From the NCBI GenBank assembly GCA_030998015.1, contig JARWMV010000232.1, positions 3,100,001-3,164,000 on the forward strand: a stretch of 64,000 nt of DNA, given 5' to 3'. Of this stretch, positions 36,972-48,693 are shown one piece after another. The position numbers and the translations under genes are program-made. The stretch's first letter is position 1, and every line of letters starts with the position of its first letter. This DNA comes from Ceratorhiza oryzae-sativae. Taxonomy: Eukaryota > Basidiomycota > Agaricomycetes > Cantharellales > Ceratobasidiaceae. The notes beneath the pieces were generated by a model. That model ran no database searches. It saw only the letters and a program-made list of their open reading frames with translations, and was not told the origin of the DNA.

Positions 36972-38758
36972 TTAGGCAGGGTCTGCCAGGCTGCCCACAC
37001 ACTGGGGCTCTGGGCGTCTTCTCCCAGGCCAGTTCGGCCCTGATCCAAATCTAAACAATGGCCAGATCGGTATGAAACAAACCTGTCCCCATGGACATAC
37101 TTCGGGACATCGTACCCAACTTGGCCAGTCCAACTGGACAATAAGCTCGTCGACGCGAGTTACAAGAACTCTGAGTGTTTTGGGCACAGGACCCGGTTGG
37201 GAGGATCGAAGGTTCGCAAGCCCCGAATGCACATCGAGGATGACGACACAGATAGACCGATGAACGTGCATGATTGCCGTCCAAATCTTGTGCTCAAATT
37301 TGTTTAGGGGGTCCGCTTCGCCACTCTTGGCAGAGAGATCCGGGGCGATCGAAACGCATGTATCTATTCGCTCCTCTCTTGAAGCTTGATGATCGTAAAA
37401 GGGGAGAACAATCGAAGAAACCAAGCGATAGGCGTGCAGGAGATGCGTTGCGTTGGCGCTTGAAGGGGATGTATGGGGTGAACCATTGGAGTATGCCAGT
37501 TTCAGGAGCACAGCGAGCTCAGGTAAACGATCCCCATATCGGTTCACCATTAGATCCGTAAGTGCTCGCCAGTCTCCTCCTGAGTTTTTGCTCCTATCCT
37601 GGACGGCTAGCCGTACCATATCATCCACCTCTTCCTTCCACAGCTGGATCGAGCTGGGTGAAAGCTGCGCCACTCGGGTGGCGCCCGTAGAATCTAGGCC
37701 AATTCCACGGGACGTGACATGCCACCCAGACTCAAGCTTTACCCTTGTCTCTCCAAGTCCATTATAGACGTGTGACGTCGCACGAAGCCATTCCCACGAA
37801 GCATATCGCGCAAACAGGTTGAGACGACCTCGACATGGTGGACCCCGTCTTGGTTGACCAGGCGGCTGCGGGAAAGGGGGTGAAGTTGCGATTGTGGCCA
37901 CGGAAGTAGAGGAGGGAGAAGTCGATGAGCCAGCGTTAGCCAACTCGGGTTGCCGATGTCGATTTTCACCGTCCTCATCGGACCCACTTCTGTCGGAATG
38001 ATCGTTCATATCATCCGCCCAGGTTGTCACATCTAGATTCCTGACCAACTTGAGGCGCCTATCTCGCGTATTGCACAGTATCAATTCGAACCCAGCGTTG
38101 GTCCGCACGAAGCCTTTGATACCTCGTTTACTAGCCCAGAGACACAAGTCTTTCGCCCTAGCATAATCCTCGAATACATCGCGAGGTCGAGTGGGTGGAG
38201 GCGCGAGCAGCTCCTGGGTATCGAGCGTGCTGTCCATGAGTGCTCCACTGAGTCCGTTGAAGTACAGCAAAGGACCGAGAGAGGCGGTCGTCTGATACGT
38301 GCGAAGATACACACTCGTATTTTTTCGACCGCCATAGATACCATATGACATTTCGGCATCAAAGGCGAACCTAAATCAGTGTTAGATATTTCTTAATGTA
38401 TGTTCACATTGTGCTTGCGTACCATTCCGGAGAGGACGGCGCATTCGGTTCCGTCCGAGCATGATAGAGAAGGGTGTTTGCTGGTACGGAAGCAAGAGTT
38501 ATGGAGAATCCGTTAGGGGCCAGTGAATTGCCCTACAGTATGTAGCATATAAGATCGTGCGTTGGAACGGTTTATTCGACGACCACTTACCCATTGTCTC
38601 AGTAGAGAATTGACTTCATTAAAGATAAGAAAACTGTCCTTTTCTACGGCACTGCTGTCGAAAACTCGATCCTTTCCAGAAGTCAAGAATGGCTTTTGTC
38701 CAATCCCTCCCACAGCCAGAGCCCGAAAAACGAGAGAAAGCAGGGGCGAGTGCCGCAT
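36972..38758 (-). CDS. Predicted secreted protein of a widespread fungal family of unknown function
   Basis: Exons 38591-38758, 38423-38532 and 36972-38370 join to exactly 559 codons. The N-terminus (MRHSPLLSLVFRALAVGG) resembles a short signal sequence. The family core is recognisable: FLIFNEVNSLLRQW, NGFSITLASVPANTLLYHAR, SSPEWFAFDAEMSYGIYGG, LGPLLYFNGLSGALMDSTLD, GIKGFVRTNAGFELILCN, then WEWLRATSHVYNG and GETRVKLESGWH. Near the end come CPEVCPWGQVCFIPIWPLF and a Pro/Arg-rich tail. A Ser/Pro-rich, acidic insertion lies at about residues 220-270. From memory this family is common in Ascomycota and Basidiomycota without an assigned activity. I propose none. Confidence 0.7.
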
Positions 38759-39255
38759 GGCAGGCGTACTTGAGTCGTCGTCAAGATAAGATTAATCCTC
38801 ATGGTAGTGCGGCAGGGGGGCTTATCGGGAACGAGCTCCGCCAGAGCCCACTTCGTGCCAACACAGCCACGGAGCTGGCACTCTTCCGCAGTCGACCATA
38901 AGGTACCAGGGGAGACCGGGTTCTGGCCGCATCTTACTTTTCGAGACCGTGGGAGTTGTCGCCGAGAGCGTTTGAGCTCGAAATTTGTACCAAATGCAAG
39001 CCTTGCATGTCGTTTATCTCCATCCTAAGCAATAAATATATTTAATTACGGGATGAGCCGCACGAGGCGGCGGAACTCAGGGGGGTCTAAGACCCACTTT
39101 TGGCCAGCCTCGGACCCATTTGAACCGTCTCGGATATGGCGGCTACATCCGGCGTCCAATCAGAAGCGTTCATCAGCAGCTAGGCTATCGGCGCCGTTCA
39201 TCCACATACTCACGAAATAGGATCTTTAAAGTAAGGATATATACTATATACATAA
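38759..39255. other. Intergenic region, no gene seen
   Basis: It separates the last single-copy gene from the transposon-rich part. A short palindrome, GGGTCTAAGACCC, lies at about 39083-39095. Confidence 0.4.
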
Positions 39256-41650
39256 CTAGCTAACTAAAGGACCTGGTAAACTTGGTGGTACAGGTGGAAA
39301 ATCGGCACCGAATGACGTAGAAACCGGGCCCTCTATCTCGACGGTGCTCGACCCCAAATTTGCGGCTCGTTGGGTCACACGCCCAGTGTTGAACATCTTC
39401 GAGTAACGTGGGAGCGCTTTGAGCTCGGGGTGAGCATCAAAGTGTGCCGAAATCTTGTCAAAGATTTCGGAGCGCTTTGAGTTTGCGAACGGCACACCGA
39501 GACACGCCGCCAAGTCGCCCAGCCGCTCAAGATTCTTTGTCTTGTAACTCTGGAATGTCCCGTCGAACGCGTAAGTTTGATCTGCGATAATCAGACTCCT
39601 CTTTCCCTCAATATCCTTCGCTTTAGTCTCCTTCCTGGCCACCTTGTCTGCCTCCAATACCCGCTTTGCCTCCTCCTCCCCGAGGGCTTTCTCAAATGCC
39701 TCTCGCGTCTCCGGATTTGTTAAAAACCCGTACTTCTGAATCTTCGACATCGCAGCAGCTTCGGCTGAGGCGCGCTTTGGCTTATTTCGCGCATCGAGCT
39801 GGCGTCGAAGATCCTCGTACTGGCGCTTCAGAAGAACCAGGTGAGTGTGAGCATTTTGTGCATACTCGGTAACCTGCACTAAGTTCTGCCATAGCACTTC
39901 AAGCTCTTTTTCTTGTTGTACTGCCCAATCCTTGAGCAGTAAGCCTTGGTGGCTGCCAATGAATTGGCTATGGAGGAGTTGGGATGGAGGCATAGCTGGA
40001 AGCTGTATTGGGACTGTACCCAAGGTTAGTGTTGTTCACTCTCAGTTATGTATTAATGTTCTTACTTTGCCCATGCTCCGGTTCGCCTGAATTAACTTGG
40101 CCAAGTGATAAAGACAGTTCTGATGGGTTGAGCACAACAAAATCATCAACTGGAATAGTGTTTCCATTGGCAATAAGGGTGGGATCTATAGGAATTAGAT
40201 CCCTTGCAATGGCAACTAGGGTGGGAGCAGGGTTGTTCTCCACTTGGTTGACTGGAGTTGGTCAATCCACCCCAGGAAAAGTAGGTAGGCACTGGATTGT
40301 GTTCTCATCCCAACTGTTGATAAGACCATCAATAGAAGAAGCAAACAATTGCAAACCAGACTGGTCCGGCTCTACAAACATGAATGGGGCAGTTGGAAAT
40401 GAGGGTGGCAGATGGGTAGCAGTAGAAGTGATCTTGCTAGGTGCGTAATCCATTTCTGTAAATATGTTGGGATTGAAGGGGTAGTGGCCAGTACGGCACC
40501 AGGCATCAACAATAATCTCTGGCTGCATACCCACTTGTCAGGCAGTCATGTAGTTTTCAATTGTTGTAGCCTTGCTAGCCAAGCTCTCAACCTGTGCACT
40601 CCTCTCACATATCTTTTTCCATTCTGCTTGGACTTGGTTGAACACGCCAATGTCAAGTGGCTGTGTTTTGTGCATTGTTTTCAGGGGAAGGCAGAAGATG
40701 AATATCTTCTTGTCAAATGCAATCTGGCATATACAGGGGGATATATGCAAGCCATGACCATCCAAGAGAAGGACCATTGGTGTGTTGGATACTCGGTATT
40801 TGTTTGCTTCAGGTATGAATACTTTCTTAAACCACTGCTTGCAGATGTCATTGGATGTCCACCCATTCTTGCTTGAGATGCAGCTTAATAAAAAGTAAGC
40901 TTGCATCTTATTGCCCAGAAAGTATACTTACCACCCAATGCAATCATCCTCCCACCACTTTCCAACATCCCCTTTCTGGTGTACAAAGCTAGGCTTCATA
41001 GCAACACCCTTTGCATTTGCACATTCAATTGCTGTAGTAAGCTCTAGACTGTTGTTTTTGAGCTTATATTGCAGCTTCTCTAGTAGGCTGAAGAAATGTT
41101 TCTGCAGTGTAGTTGATTGGCCACCACCACCTTGTATCCCTTTCTCATCCATATTCCACTGGTGGTCTGGAGGTACACTATACTGTACAATCATGTCATC
41201 ATAGGCTTCAAAATGTGCTGACATTGTAGGCTTGTTGAAACCAGATGCACACCTTGGATCCAGGCTGTAGGCTTGTTTAAATTTGAGGAGTGAGCTGTGT
41301 TGCTTGATGAATCACTTGTACCAGTGGGGTGAATTTTCTACACCAGGTCCAACAAGCTGTTGAGCTTGTTCAAGTAACTCTTCCTTGGTCCATGGGAGGC
41401 CCATCCCACTGGAGAGTATACACCAATCAACAAGGGCTGACTCAACAACAGGAGAGAGTTTTTGCTGGTGAGCATGTCCAATCTTAGCACTAGAACACCA
41501 ACCATTTGCACAGTTTGAGAGTGTCTTTTGTGGAATGTCATGAAACTTGGCAGCTTTGCTGGTGCTTGGAAAAACACCCTTGCAAAGATCCTGCAATGTG
41601 TCCTGGATGTGATCTTCACATGTGTGCCTGTTTGTATCTAATTTAGGCAT
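39256..41650 (-). pseudogene. Pogo-like DDE transposase with long C-terminal extension, interrupted by TGA codons
   Basis: Reading from 41650 leftward there is an N-terminal helix-turn-helix block (TSKAAKFHDIPQKTLSNCAN, then SALVDWCILSSGMGLPWTKE). The DDE core keeps its acidic residues: WNMDEKGI, then LLLDGHGLHIS, then KTQPLDIGVF. After the core come HYPFNPNIFTEMDY and Pro-rich sequence. An intron at about 40013-40064 then leads to a coiled coil (EKELEVLWQNLVQVTEYAQN) and a SAP-like helix pair (ERLGDLAACLGVPFANSKRS, then IFDKISAHFDAHPE). TGA codons at 41312-41314, 40538-40540 and 40262-40264 lie in frame within homologous sequence. An intron lies near 40880-40935. No terminal repeats were found. 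The right side abuts the Ty3 element. Confidence 0.75.
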
Positions 41651-41747
41651 CTATGAACTTATTATTCGCATACATATAAAGTCAAGGTGTCCAGCATCAT
41701 CCCACCATCAAGTGTAGTCAGTGAGGTTTGGAGAGGTGTAAGGTGGC

Positions 41748-42123
41748 TGTCATGAACTGACACACATATATCCACTCTATAATATTTTCTCAATTTACTA
41801 CATTTTATGAGATCATCTTCAAAACATACTTGCCTTTTATGGTATATCTGTGTCATGTGACTCATGGAATGTTCCAGACCAGTAACTGAGATGTATTTCA
41901 ACTCCAATGTGAAATTCCACAGTTCTGCAGTCGCTTCTACTGCTTCTATCTCTTATCTGTTGTGACTCACTGTACAGACGTGTTTGTTATGATGTGGCTT
42001 GTACTATGTATATAAACCAGGTCAAGTTTGCAGAGGACTCCTCAAGAACTTGACCTCTCGTCGAATACAAGTTCTTTTATTTTCTTACTATTCTCCTTGT
42101 TGCCTGACTTGTTGTTGTTGACA
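41748..42123 (+). repeat. 5' LTR of the Ty3-type element
   Basis: It is 376 bp, TG...CA bounded. A TATA box (TATATAAA) lies at 42009-42016. The likely transcript start is near 42042, about 33 bp downstream, at TCAAGAACTTGACCT. Confidence 0.93.
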
Positions 42124-42140
42124 TCAGGTCAAGTTCTTGA
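42124..42140 (+). promoter_or_regulatory. Primer binding site, apparently self-complementary to the 5' end of the transcript
   Basis: The 15 bases AGGTCAAGTTCTTGA (42126-42140) begin three bases after the LTR end. They are the exact reverse complement of 42042-42056 in the LTR, located where transcription should start downstream of the TATA box. This is the Tf1/sushi type self-priming arrangement rather than a tRNA primer. Confidence 0.75.
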
Positions 42141-42444
42141 CAATCGTAAGTCTCAGTGTCGCCTGGGATACTTCTGGAACGCCGTTGGTGTTGTCTCAAG
42201 ATAACTCCCTGTTGCCTTCCCCAATCCTACTCCACCTATCCACAGCCACAAGATATTGTTGCCCTATACGCACCTCTGTGAAACCTTGCATAGCCAGGTC
42301 CCTCACACGTCGTAACAAGCTTCGGTTCTCTAATCTCTTTCGTCAACAAGAGGTGGGGTCGCTCATTGCCCTTAAGTAGCTGAGCAACGGAGGTCACCTT
42401 CCTATTCCAATAGACTCGGGAAAGGGTCTATTTTTCCTTTTATC

Positions 42445-43385
42445 TTGCTCTTGCTCGAGTACGTCTCTGATGGAACGCACGGCCCTCAAGTGGCACAACC
42501 TTTTACAGAAGATCAGCGCTGCCGTCTGTGTGGGTGGTTCGGACACCTGTCGATCCACTGCTTCACCCTCCACTTGGTCGAGAGTATCCTCAAAGAAGCC
42601 GGGCACATCAATTTCAACCAAGTAGTAATCATCAAAGTCCGCCCCCAGAGAGTCAGATGCGCCCAACAAGCCTTCGTCACTGAGCCAGGTGCCCCTGAGT
42701 GCAAAATCTGCCGTCGGGCAAATGGAGCCACCTTCCCAGCATGCTGCCCTTATTGTCCTAAGAAGGACAAATTCCTTTACTACTACACCATCCCCTGCAA
42801 CCAGCTATAAGCTGGAGAACCTTGGCCAACAGCTTCTTCGTCACCTGCTAAACACTATTGAAAATTTCCAGGACAGGTACCGTTATTACCAGAATAAGTA
42901 CGAAGAAACCCATGAAAAACTTCACGAAGCTGAGGCCCGTTGCGCATACTTAACCGAGCGTTTGCGCGAACACCAGGAGGACTACCTATCCCTCCTCCAA
43001 GACCATCTCAGACTAGAAGCTATAGTCCAAGAAACAATTGAACCCCATGAGTACGCCTTTCCTGTCTTCTCAACGCTGTCAGACCTCCCTCACCCCACCT
43101 TTCTAAGTGGCACGGGCTTGCCAATTCAGGAAGAAGCACCCCTTCTGGCAGCCCAAATCAATCCTCCCCAAGGAAGTACTCCTTCGGGATCAAACTAAAC
43201 TAAAGAGGGTGGAGTGCCCATATTGTTGCCAAGACACCAAAAGTTGGGACTTGGATGATACTTGGTTGAGGTTCGCGGGAATCGGGAACTTCAAAATTTA
43301 TAGACTTGTGAGGGGAACAGAAGTCCTTTATTATCAAAACAATTCTCAATTCCCTGTACTTCCTTACCGTCTCCGTCGCCTTTAA
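42445..43385 (+). other. Pre-gag coding-like region of the Ty3 element: CCHC knuckle, coiled coil, Cys pair
   Basis: Three consecutive open stretches lie between the primer site and gag. The first (about 42445-42810) has CRLCGWFGHLSIHC, a CX2CX4HX4C knuckle, plus CKIC and CCPYC pairs. The second (about 42690-43198), one frame forward, encodes a strongly helical, probably coiled-coil segment (TIENFQDRYRYYQNKYEETH). The third (to 43385), one more frame forward, has VECPYCCQDTKSWDLDD. No ATG opens the first stretch. They could be exons of one spliced product, the relic of one frame with two one-base losses, or captured sequence. I do not know a family for them. Confidence 0.45.
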
Positions 43386-43409
43386 AAATCTACTCAAGTC
43401 CCTTCTGAA

Positions 43410-44798
43410 ATGGCATCACCAACCCCTGCCCCTGCTTGGGCAAATATGTCTGATGGAGATAAGGTCATCTATATGCTTCAATCAATGGATGAACTGCAAG
43501 AGCGAACCAATAATCTCCAAAACAATATTGGGGACGTCGAACACAATAATAAGACCTACACAGACTCACTCGAGGCCAAACTTACCACAAATCAGACAAA
43601 AATAGATGCGGATGTGGCCGGATTAGCCACCAATGTCAACAATCTAGTGGGAATGTTAGCCATTCTCCAAACCACTATCACGCGCATTGAAGCACAAATC
43701 AACACCTCCACGAGTGGCTCAGGTACTGCTCAAGTACTAGCTCCCTCCAGTACAGCCCAACCACAACCGACAGCACCTGCTCCCTCTGGAGGGTCGACTG
43801 CAAAGGTTAAGATGGCCGCCCCTCAAAAGTTTGATGGCACAAAACAGGAAGACGCCATCTCATTCAGAATTGCATGTGCCCGATACATCAATACAAACAT
43901 GAGTGGGCATTCGGCTGATCAAGTGGTCGCCTTCATCACCTCTTATCTTGAAGGGTCGGCAGCTGAATGGGTTAATTTGTATGAAGAATTCGAAATTTTA
44001 AACCCTGGAACTGCGATCCCCTGGCTTCACGATGCCAATCTGTTCTGACAAGAATTTACTACTCATTATGGGGACCTGAACCGCACTGAAAATAACTGCG
44101 ACAAGTGGTGGAAACTGAAACAATCCAAGACAGTTCAGGATTACCTCACCCTATTCAACCTATATTCCACAGGCCTCAACTACAACGATGCTGCCATGCG
44201 TGATCAGTTCTATGATGGTCTATCATCAGACATAACAGATAGCATGGTGGCCCAAAACTATGACCCCCGCACCAAAACCTTTGCCCAACCCACTCAGCAA
44301 GCCCTGGAAATTGACTGCCACCTCATCTTGTTTGGTAGCAAACGAACGTCTCATGGGAGTAACAAGCCCAGCGGCAATGCCTCGTCCAGTAGGCCAACCA
44401 ATAACCCCCAAAGCACTCCCCAAAAGGAGAAATTCAAAAATGGGGAATGGATATATAAGATTAAGGACGGGAGAGCTGTAAAAGGTCAGATTGTGGCCAT
44501 TGGGCCCAACGCAAAGGGTTTCACAGTCCCAACTGTCTGCTACAATGGCAGCAATGCCAATGTACAAGAATCCTTCAAGGACATCAAGAAGGATAATCAT
44601 CCACCAGCGGTCCCCAAGGCAAAGGATCCAGATGCAATGGATCTGGATAGCGCAGGAAAAGGGAAGGGAACAAACACCTGCTATAACTGTGGAGGACAGG
44701 GCCATATTGCCGCCAAATGTCCCTCAGCCAAGATGTCAGGATACGAGGCAGTGGTTGAGGATATAGAAACAACCAACGATGAGTTGGTAAAAGAATGA
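43410..44798 (+). pseudogene. gag: Gag of the Ty3 element, one in-frame TGA
   Basis: The ATG at 43410 starts MASPTPAPAWANMSDGDK. A coiled segment follows, then a capsid-like region (KMAAPQKFDGTKQEDAISF). A TGA at 44046-44048 (codon 213) interrupts the capsid-like part, and the same frame then continues to 44798. A CCHC nucleocapsid knuckle, CYNCGGQGHIAAKC, lies near codon 423. The frame ends at a TGA that overlaps the pol ATG by three bases. Confidence 0.85.
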
Positions 44799-47700
44799 GC
44801 TCAAACCGTGCCAGGGGGGCGGTCTTGGGCACTATGTTACAAAATGCGCATAATGAAAATAAAAATATGGAAATGGAATGTATGTCGTTAGGAAACCAAT
44901 CACAACTACAGTTTTTCTTTCATGCATTTCCCCTGTGCATAACCCCTGAACGCAAATCTGCATATAACATGAAAAAATTTAACAGATGGGCCATGATTGA
45001 CTCAGGGGCCACGTCAGTATTTATACATGAAGATTTGGTTAAACAATACCATATTCCTACCGTTGTCCTAAAAACACCCAAGAAACTGAGGGTAATTGAT
45101 GGAAGGGAGATAGACTCTGGGTCTGTGACCCATTACTGCACCTTTGAGTTGTGTATTCAAGAGCACCGAGAGATCCTCAGTGCCTACGTTGTGAATGTCG
45201 GCAAAAATGATCTAGTTCTGGGCATGTCGTGGCTCAAATTCCATAACCCAGACATTGATTGGGAGGGGAAAGATATGAAGTTCAACTCACTAATATGCTT
45301 GAAACACTGCATTACAAAACCCCTACATGTGCAAGCAAATGAACCTAAGGAGCTCCAGTTGGACTCTTTAGACTCCCTCCCAACCAAGTACAGGGAGTTC
45401 AAGAAAATATTCGCTGAAGAAGATGACATCCAGCCGTTACCACCCCATAGGAAGTGGGATATGGAAATAGATTTAAAACCGGATGCCAAGCCAAGGCATG
45501 GCCCCATATATAGTGTGGGTGTCAAGGAAGATGCAGAATTGCGCAAAACCTTGGAGCGCCAACTGAAAGCAGGGCATATCAGACCCTCAAGGTCACCAAT
45601 GGCATCTCCAGTCATATTTGTCAAAAAGAAGAATGGGAAGCTGCGCATGTGCATCGACTACCGGCAACTAAACGAAATGACAGTTTCCAATGTGTACCCA
45701 CTCCCACGCATCAATGATATTGTGGAGACGCTGCGTGGGGCAAAGATATTCACCAAGTTTGATCTAAAGTGGGGCTTCAACCTCATACGAATTCAGGAAG
45801 GGGATGAATGGAAAGCAGCTTTTAAGACCAAATATGGGCTTTACGAGCCCTTAGTCATGCAATTTGGTCAAAAGAACACACCAGGAACCTTCATGGCCAT
45901 GATCTGGGAAGAGTTCCAAGACATCAAGGGCATTTATGTGGTAATCTATATGGATGACATATTAGTATTCTCCAAAAACCAGGAAGAACATGATGAACAT
46001 GTCAAGGAAGTCTTACATCACCTTCAAAAAGCTGGCCTATATTGTGCCCTGGAGAAATGCGTTTTCAATGTCACTGAAGTCGATTACCTGGGAATAGTAG
46101 TGACTCCCCAGGGAATTAAAGTAGACCCAGCCAAGGTTGAAAAGGCTGTTGAATGGCCAACCCCTACCAACCCAACCAAAGTCCTGGAAGGGTTGGGGTT
46201 TGCAAATTGGTTGAGGCACTTCATAAAAGACTTTTCGAAAATTACAAGATGTCTTTATGAACTTGTCAAGAAGGACGTAAAATGGGAATGGACAGAAGAA
46301 AGGGATCAAGCATGGAATCTGCTGAAGCAAAAATTAAAAGAAGCCCCCCTCCTAATTCAGCCAGAGCCCAACAAACCATTCATTTTGGAAACCGATGCCT
46401 CAGGCTATGCCACAGGTGCTGTATTATTGCAATATGGAGAGGACGGAATGCTCCACCCAATTTCCTATTACTCCAAGGCAATGGTCCCAGCAGAAAGAAA
46501 TTACAATATCTACAACAAAGAAATGCTGGCAATTATAAAGGCCCTCAAACACTGGCGTCATTTGCTAGAAGGGGCCGAACACCCAGTAAACATTGTTTGT
46601 GACCACAAGAATTTGGAGTATTGGAAGACAAATCGGCCACTGAACGGTCGGGTCACACGGTGGCATGAGTTCTTATCCAGGTTCGAATTCAAGATTCTAT
46701 ATATTGAAGGGGCGAAGAATGGCCAGGCAGACATACTCTCTAGGCTATCAAGACACATCCCTAAAGAGGGGGGTGAGAGCCAAGCTCTGCTTGCACAAAA
46801 CCAATTTTTGGAGCTGAAATCACTATGCCTGCAAGCAATCACGCCAGACAATGACCTAGAACAACTCATTAGGGATGCTATCCCAGGGGACGAACACCTA
46901 TCAAAAGTCCTAAAAGCCCTAGATGACAATGAGAAGGTCAAAGATTGGGAATGGGATGAAGGACTCTTACGACACAAGGGCAGAATCTACGTCCCAAATA
47001 ACAAAGAACTTTGCAAACTGGTCATTGAAAGCCATCATGACAACCCAGCAGCAGGACACCCAGGACAGTTCAGAACATATGAATTGTTAAATCGCAAATA
47101 CACGTGGTTATCAATGAAAAAATCAGTCAACAAATATGTCACACACTGCAAGTCATGCATCAGGAACAAGCACAGCAACCAAGTTCCCCCAGGGCTCTTA
47201 AACCCAATACCTGCACCAGAAAAACCTTGGGAGGAAATTACTTATGATCTGATCACCAGGCTACCCCTGTCAGAGGGATTTGATGCCATATTTACAGTTG
47301 TCGACTGCCTGACAAAAATGGTCCACTTTATTCCATGTCAATTGGAAGCCAGTGCTATGGATTGCGCCAACCTGTTCCTAACATATGTATGGAAACTCCA
47401 TGGGTTACCATGGAAAACAATCTCAGACCGTGGCCCCAACTTCGCATCCAAATTCTTAAGGCACTTATACAAATGACTGGATATAAAACCCTCCTACTCC
47501 ACAGCATACCACCCTCAGACAGATGGCCAGTCCGAATGGGCCAACCAAGTAGTGGAAGGGTACATCAGACACTATGTATCAGACAGACAAGACAACTGGG
47601 TCTCGCTCCTACCATTAGCTGAATTTGCCTACAATAATGGTGTCAACGCCTCAACTGGCAAATCACCATTCTTTGCAAACTATGGTTTCCACCAAAGGCT

Positions 47701-48325
47701 AGCAGTCAGGGACAGGGAGGAACCAGAACTCCCTTTAGCGGACAACCATGCAGAATGGCTCCAAAAGGGCCATGACAAACTTAAGGCAGCCCTGGAAATA
47801 GCAAACCAGAGGATCAAGGAATACTACAACCAGAAGCATCAGACTCCTGAAGCTGTTAAGGTTGGAGACAAAGTCTGGCTTGATACCAAAAACATACGGA
47901 CACAGCAGGCCTCCAGGAAACTGGCCCACAAAAGAGTTGGACCATTCAAGGTGGTAGCACAACATGGCACACATGCCTACAAACTGGACCTACTGATAAC
48001 CATGAAAATACACCCAGTGTTTCATGTCTCACTCCTCACCAAATATAAAGACGACCCCTATGGCTGTCAGGTTCCCCCACCACCACCTGTGGTAACTCCT
48101 GAAGGGGAAGAAGAATTCAAAGTGGAACAGATCATAAAGTCACAATACAACAAAAGATCTAACGTCTTTGAATACTATGTCAAGTGGCTTGGCTACAACG
48201 AGCAACAATGGTTAACCTATGATGACCTGGTGAACGCACCAGAACTCATTGCCGACTATGTCAAGTTGCACCCAAAGGCACCCCAGGACCCCCGTGCCTT
48301 GAAGGGGGGAAGTGTCATGAACTGA
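44795..48325 (+). pseudogene. pol: Pol polyprotein (protease, RT, RNase H, integrase, chromodomain), one in-frame TGA
   Basis: Starting at ATG 44795, domains in order are as follows. Aspartic protease MIDSGATSVF is near residue 68. Reverse transcriptase includes KKKNGKLRMCIDYRQLN and the catalytic YMDDILVFS near residue 385. RNase H has LETDASGYATG, KEML and CDHKNLEYW, near residues 530-610. The integrase zinc domain is ESHHDNPAAGH...CKSCIRNKH near residue 750. The integrase core has FTVVDCLTKM, ISDRGPNF and GQSEWANQ. A C-terminal chromodomain (FEYYVKWLGYNEQQWLTYDD) is near residues 1107-1165. The TGA at 47474-47476 (codon 894) falls where relatives usually have Trp, between the second and third catalytic residues of integrase. 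All catalytic motifs are otherwise present. Confidence 0.92.
48301..48312 (+). promoter_or_regulatory. Polypurine tract of the Ty3 element
   Basis: GAAGGGGGGAAG directly precedes the 3' LTR, the expected place for plus-strand priming. Nearly the same tract precedes the LTR at the right edge of the window. Confidence 0.8.
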
Positions 48326-48688
48326 CACGCATATATCCACTCTATAATATTTTCTCAATTTACTACATTTTATGAGATCATCTTCAAAACATACTTGCGT
48401 TTTATGGTATATCTGTGTCATGTGACTCATGGAATGTTCCGGACCAGTAACCGAGATGTATTTCAACTCCAATGTGAAATTCTGCAGTTCCGCAGTCGCT
48501 TCTACTGCTTCTATCTCTTATCTGTCGTGACTCACTGTACAGACGTGTTTGTTATGATGTGGCTTGTACTATGCATATAAACCAGGTCAAGTTCACAGAG
48601 GACTCCTCAAGAACTTGACCTCTTGTCGAATACAAGTTCTTTTATTTTCTTACTATTCTCCTTGTTGCCTGACTTGTTGTTGTCGACA
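48313..48688 (+). repeat. 3' LTR of the Ty3-type element
   Basis: It is 376 bp, the same length as the 5' LTR with no indel between them. I count 13 substitutions, about seven of which are CG in one copy against TG or CA in the other. Confidence 0.93.
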
Positions 48689-48693
48689 GTGGC

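Larger units (their letters stand above)
41743..48693 (+). mobile_element. Full-length Ty3-type (chromodomain) LTR retrotransposon
   Basis: Two 376-bp LTRs (41748-42123 and 48313-48688) begin TGTCA and end GACA. They are flanked by the 5-bp duplication GTGGC (41743-47 and 48689-93). Between them lie a primer site, an extra pre-gag region, gag, and a pol frame in the order protease, reverse transcriptase, RNase H, integrase with chromodomain, then a purine tract. I count 13 LTR differences in 376 (about 3.5%), 12 of them transitions. This suggests an old insertion or mutational decay. One TGA in gag and one in integrase make this copy defective. Confidence 0.95.

Noticed and set aside
42137..42379. 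An 80-codon frame directly after the primer site
   Set aside because: It has no ATG at its start, no recognisable motif, and lies in the expected untranslated leader.
44046..47476. Recoding (read-through or selenocysteine) at in-frame TGA codons of gag and pol
   Set aside because: The same kind of TGA breaks unrelated transposons in this window, and the contexts share no read-through motif. Point mutation is the simpler explanation.
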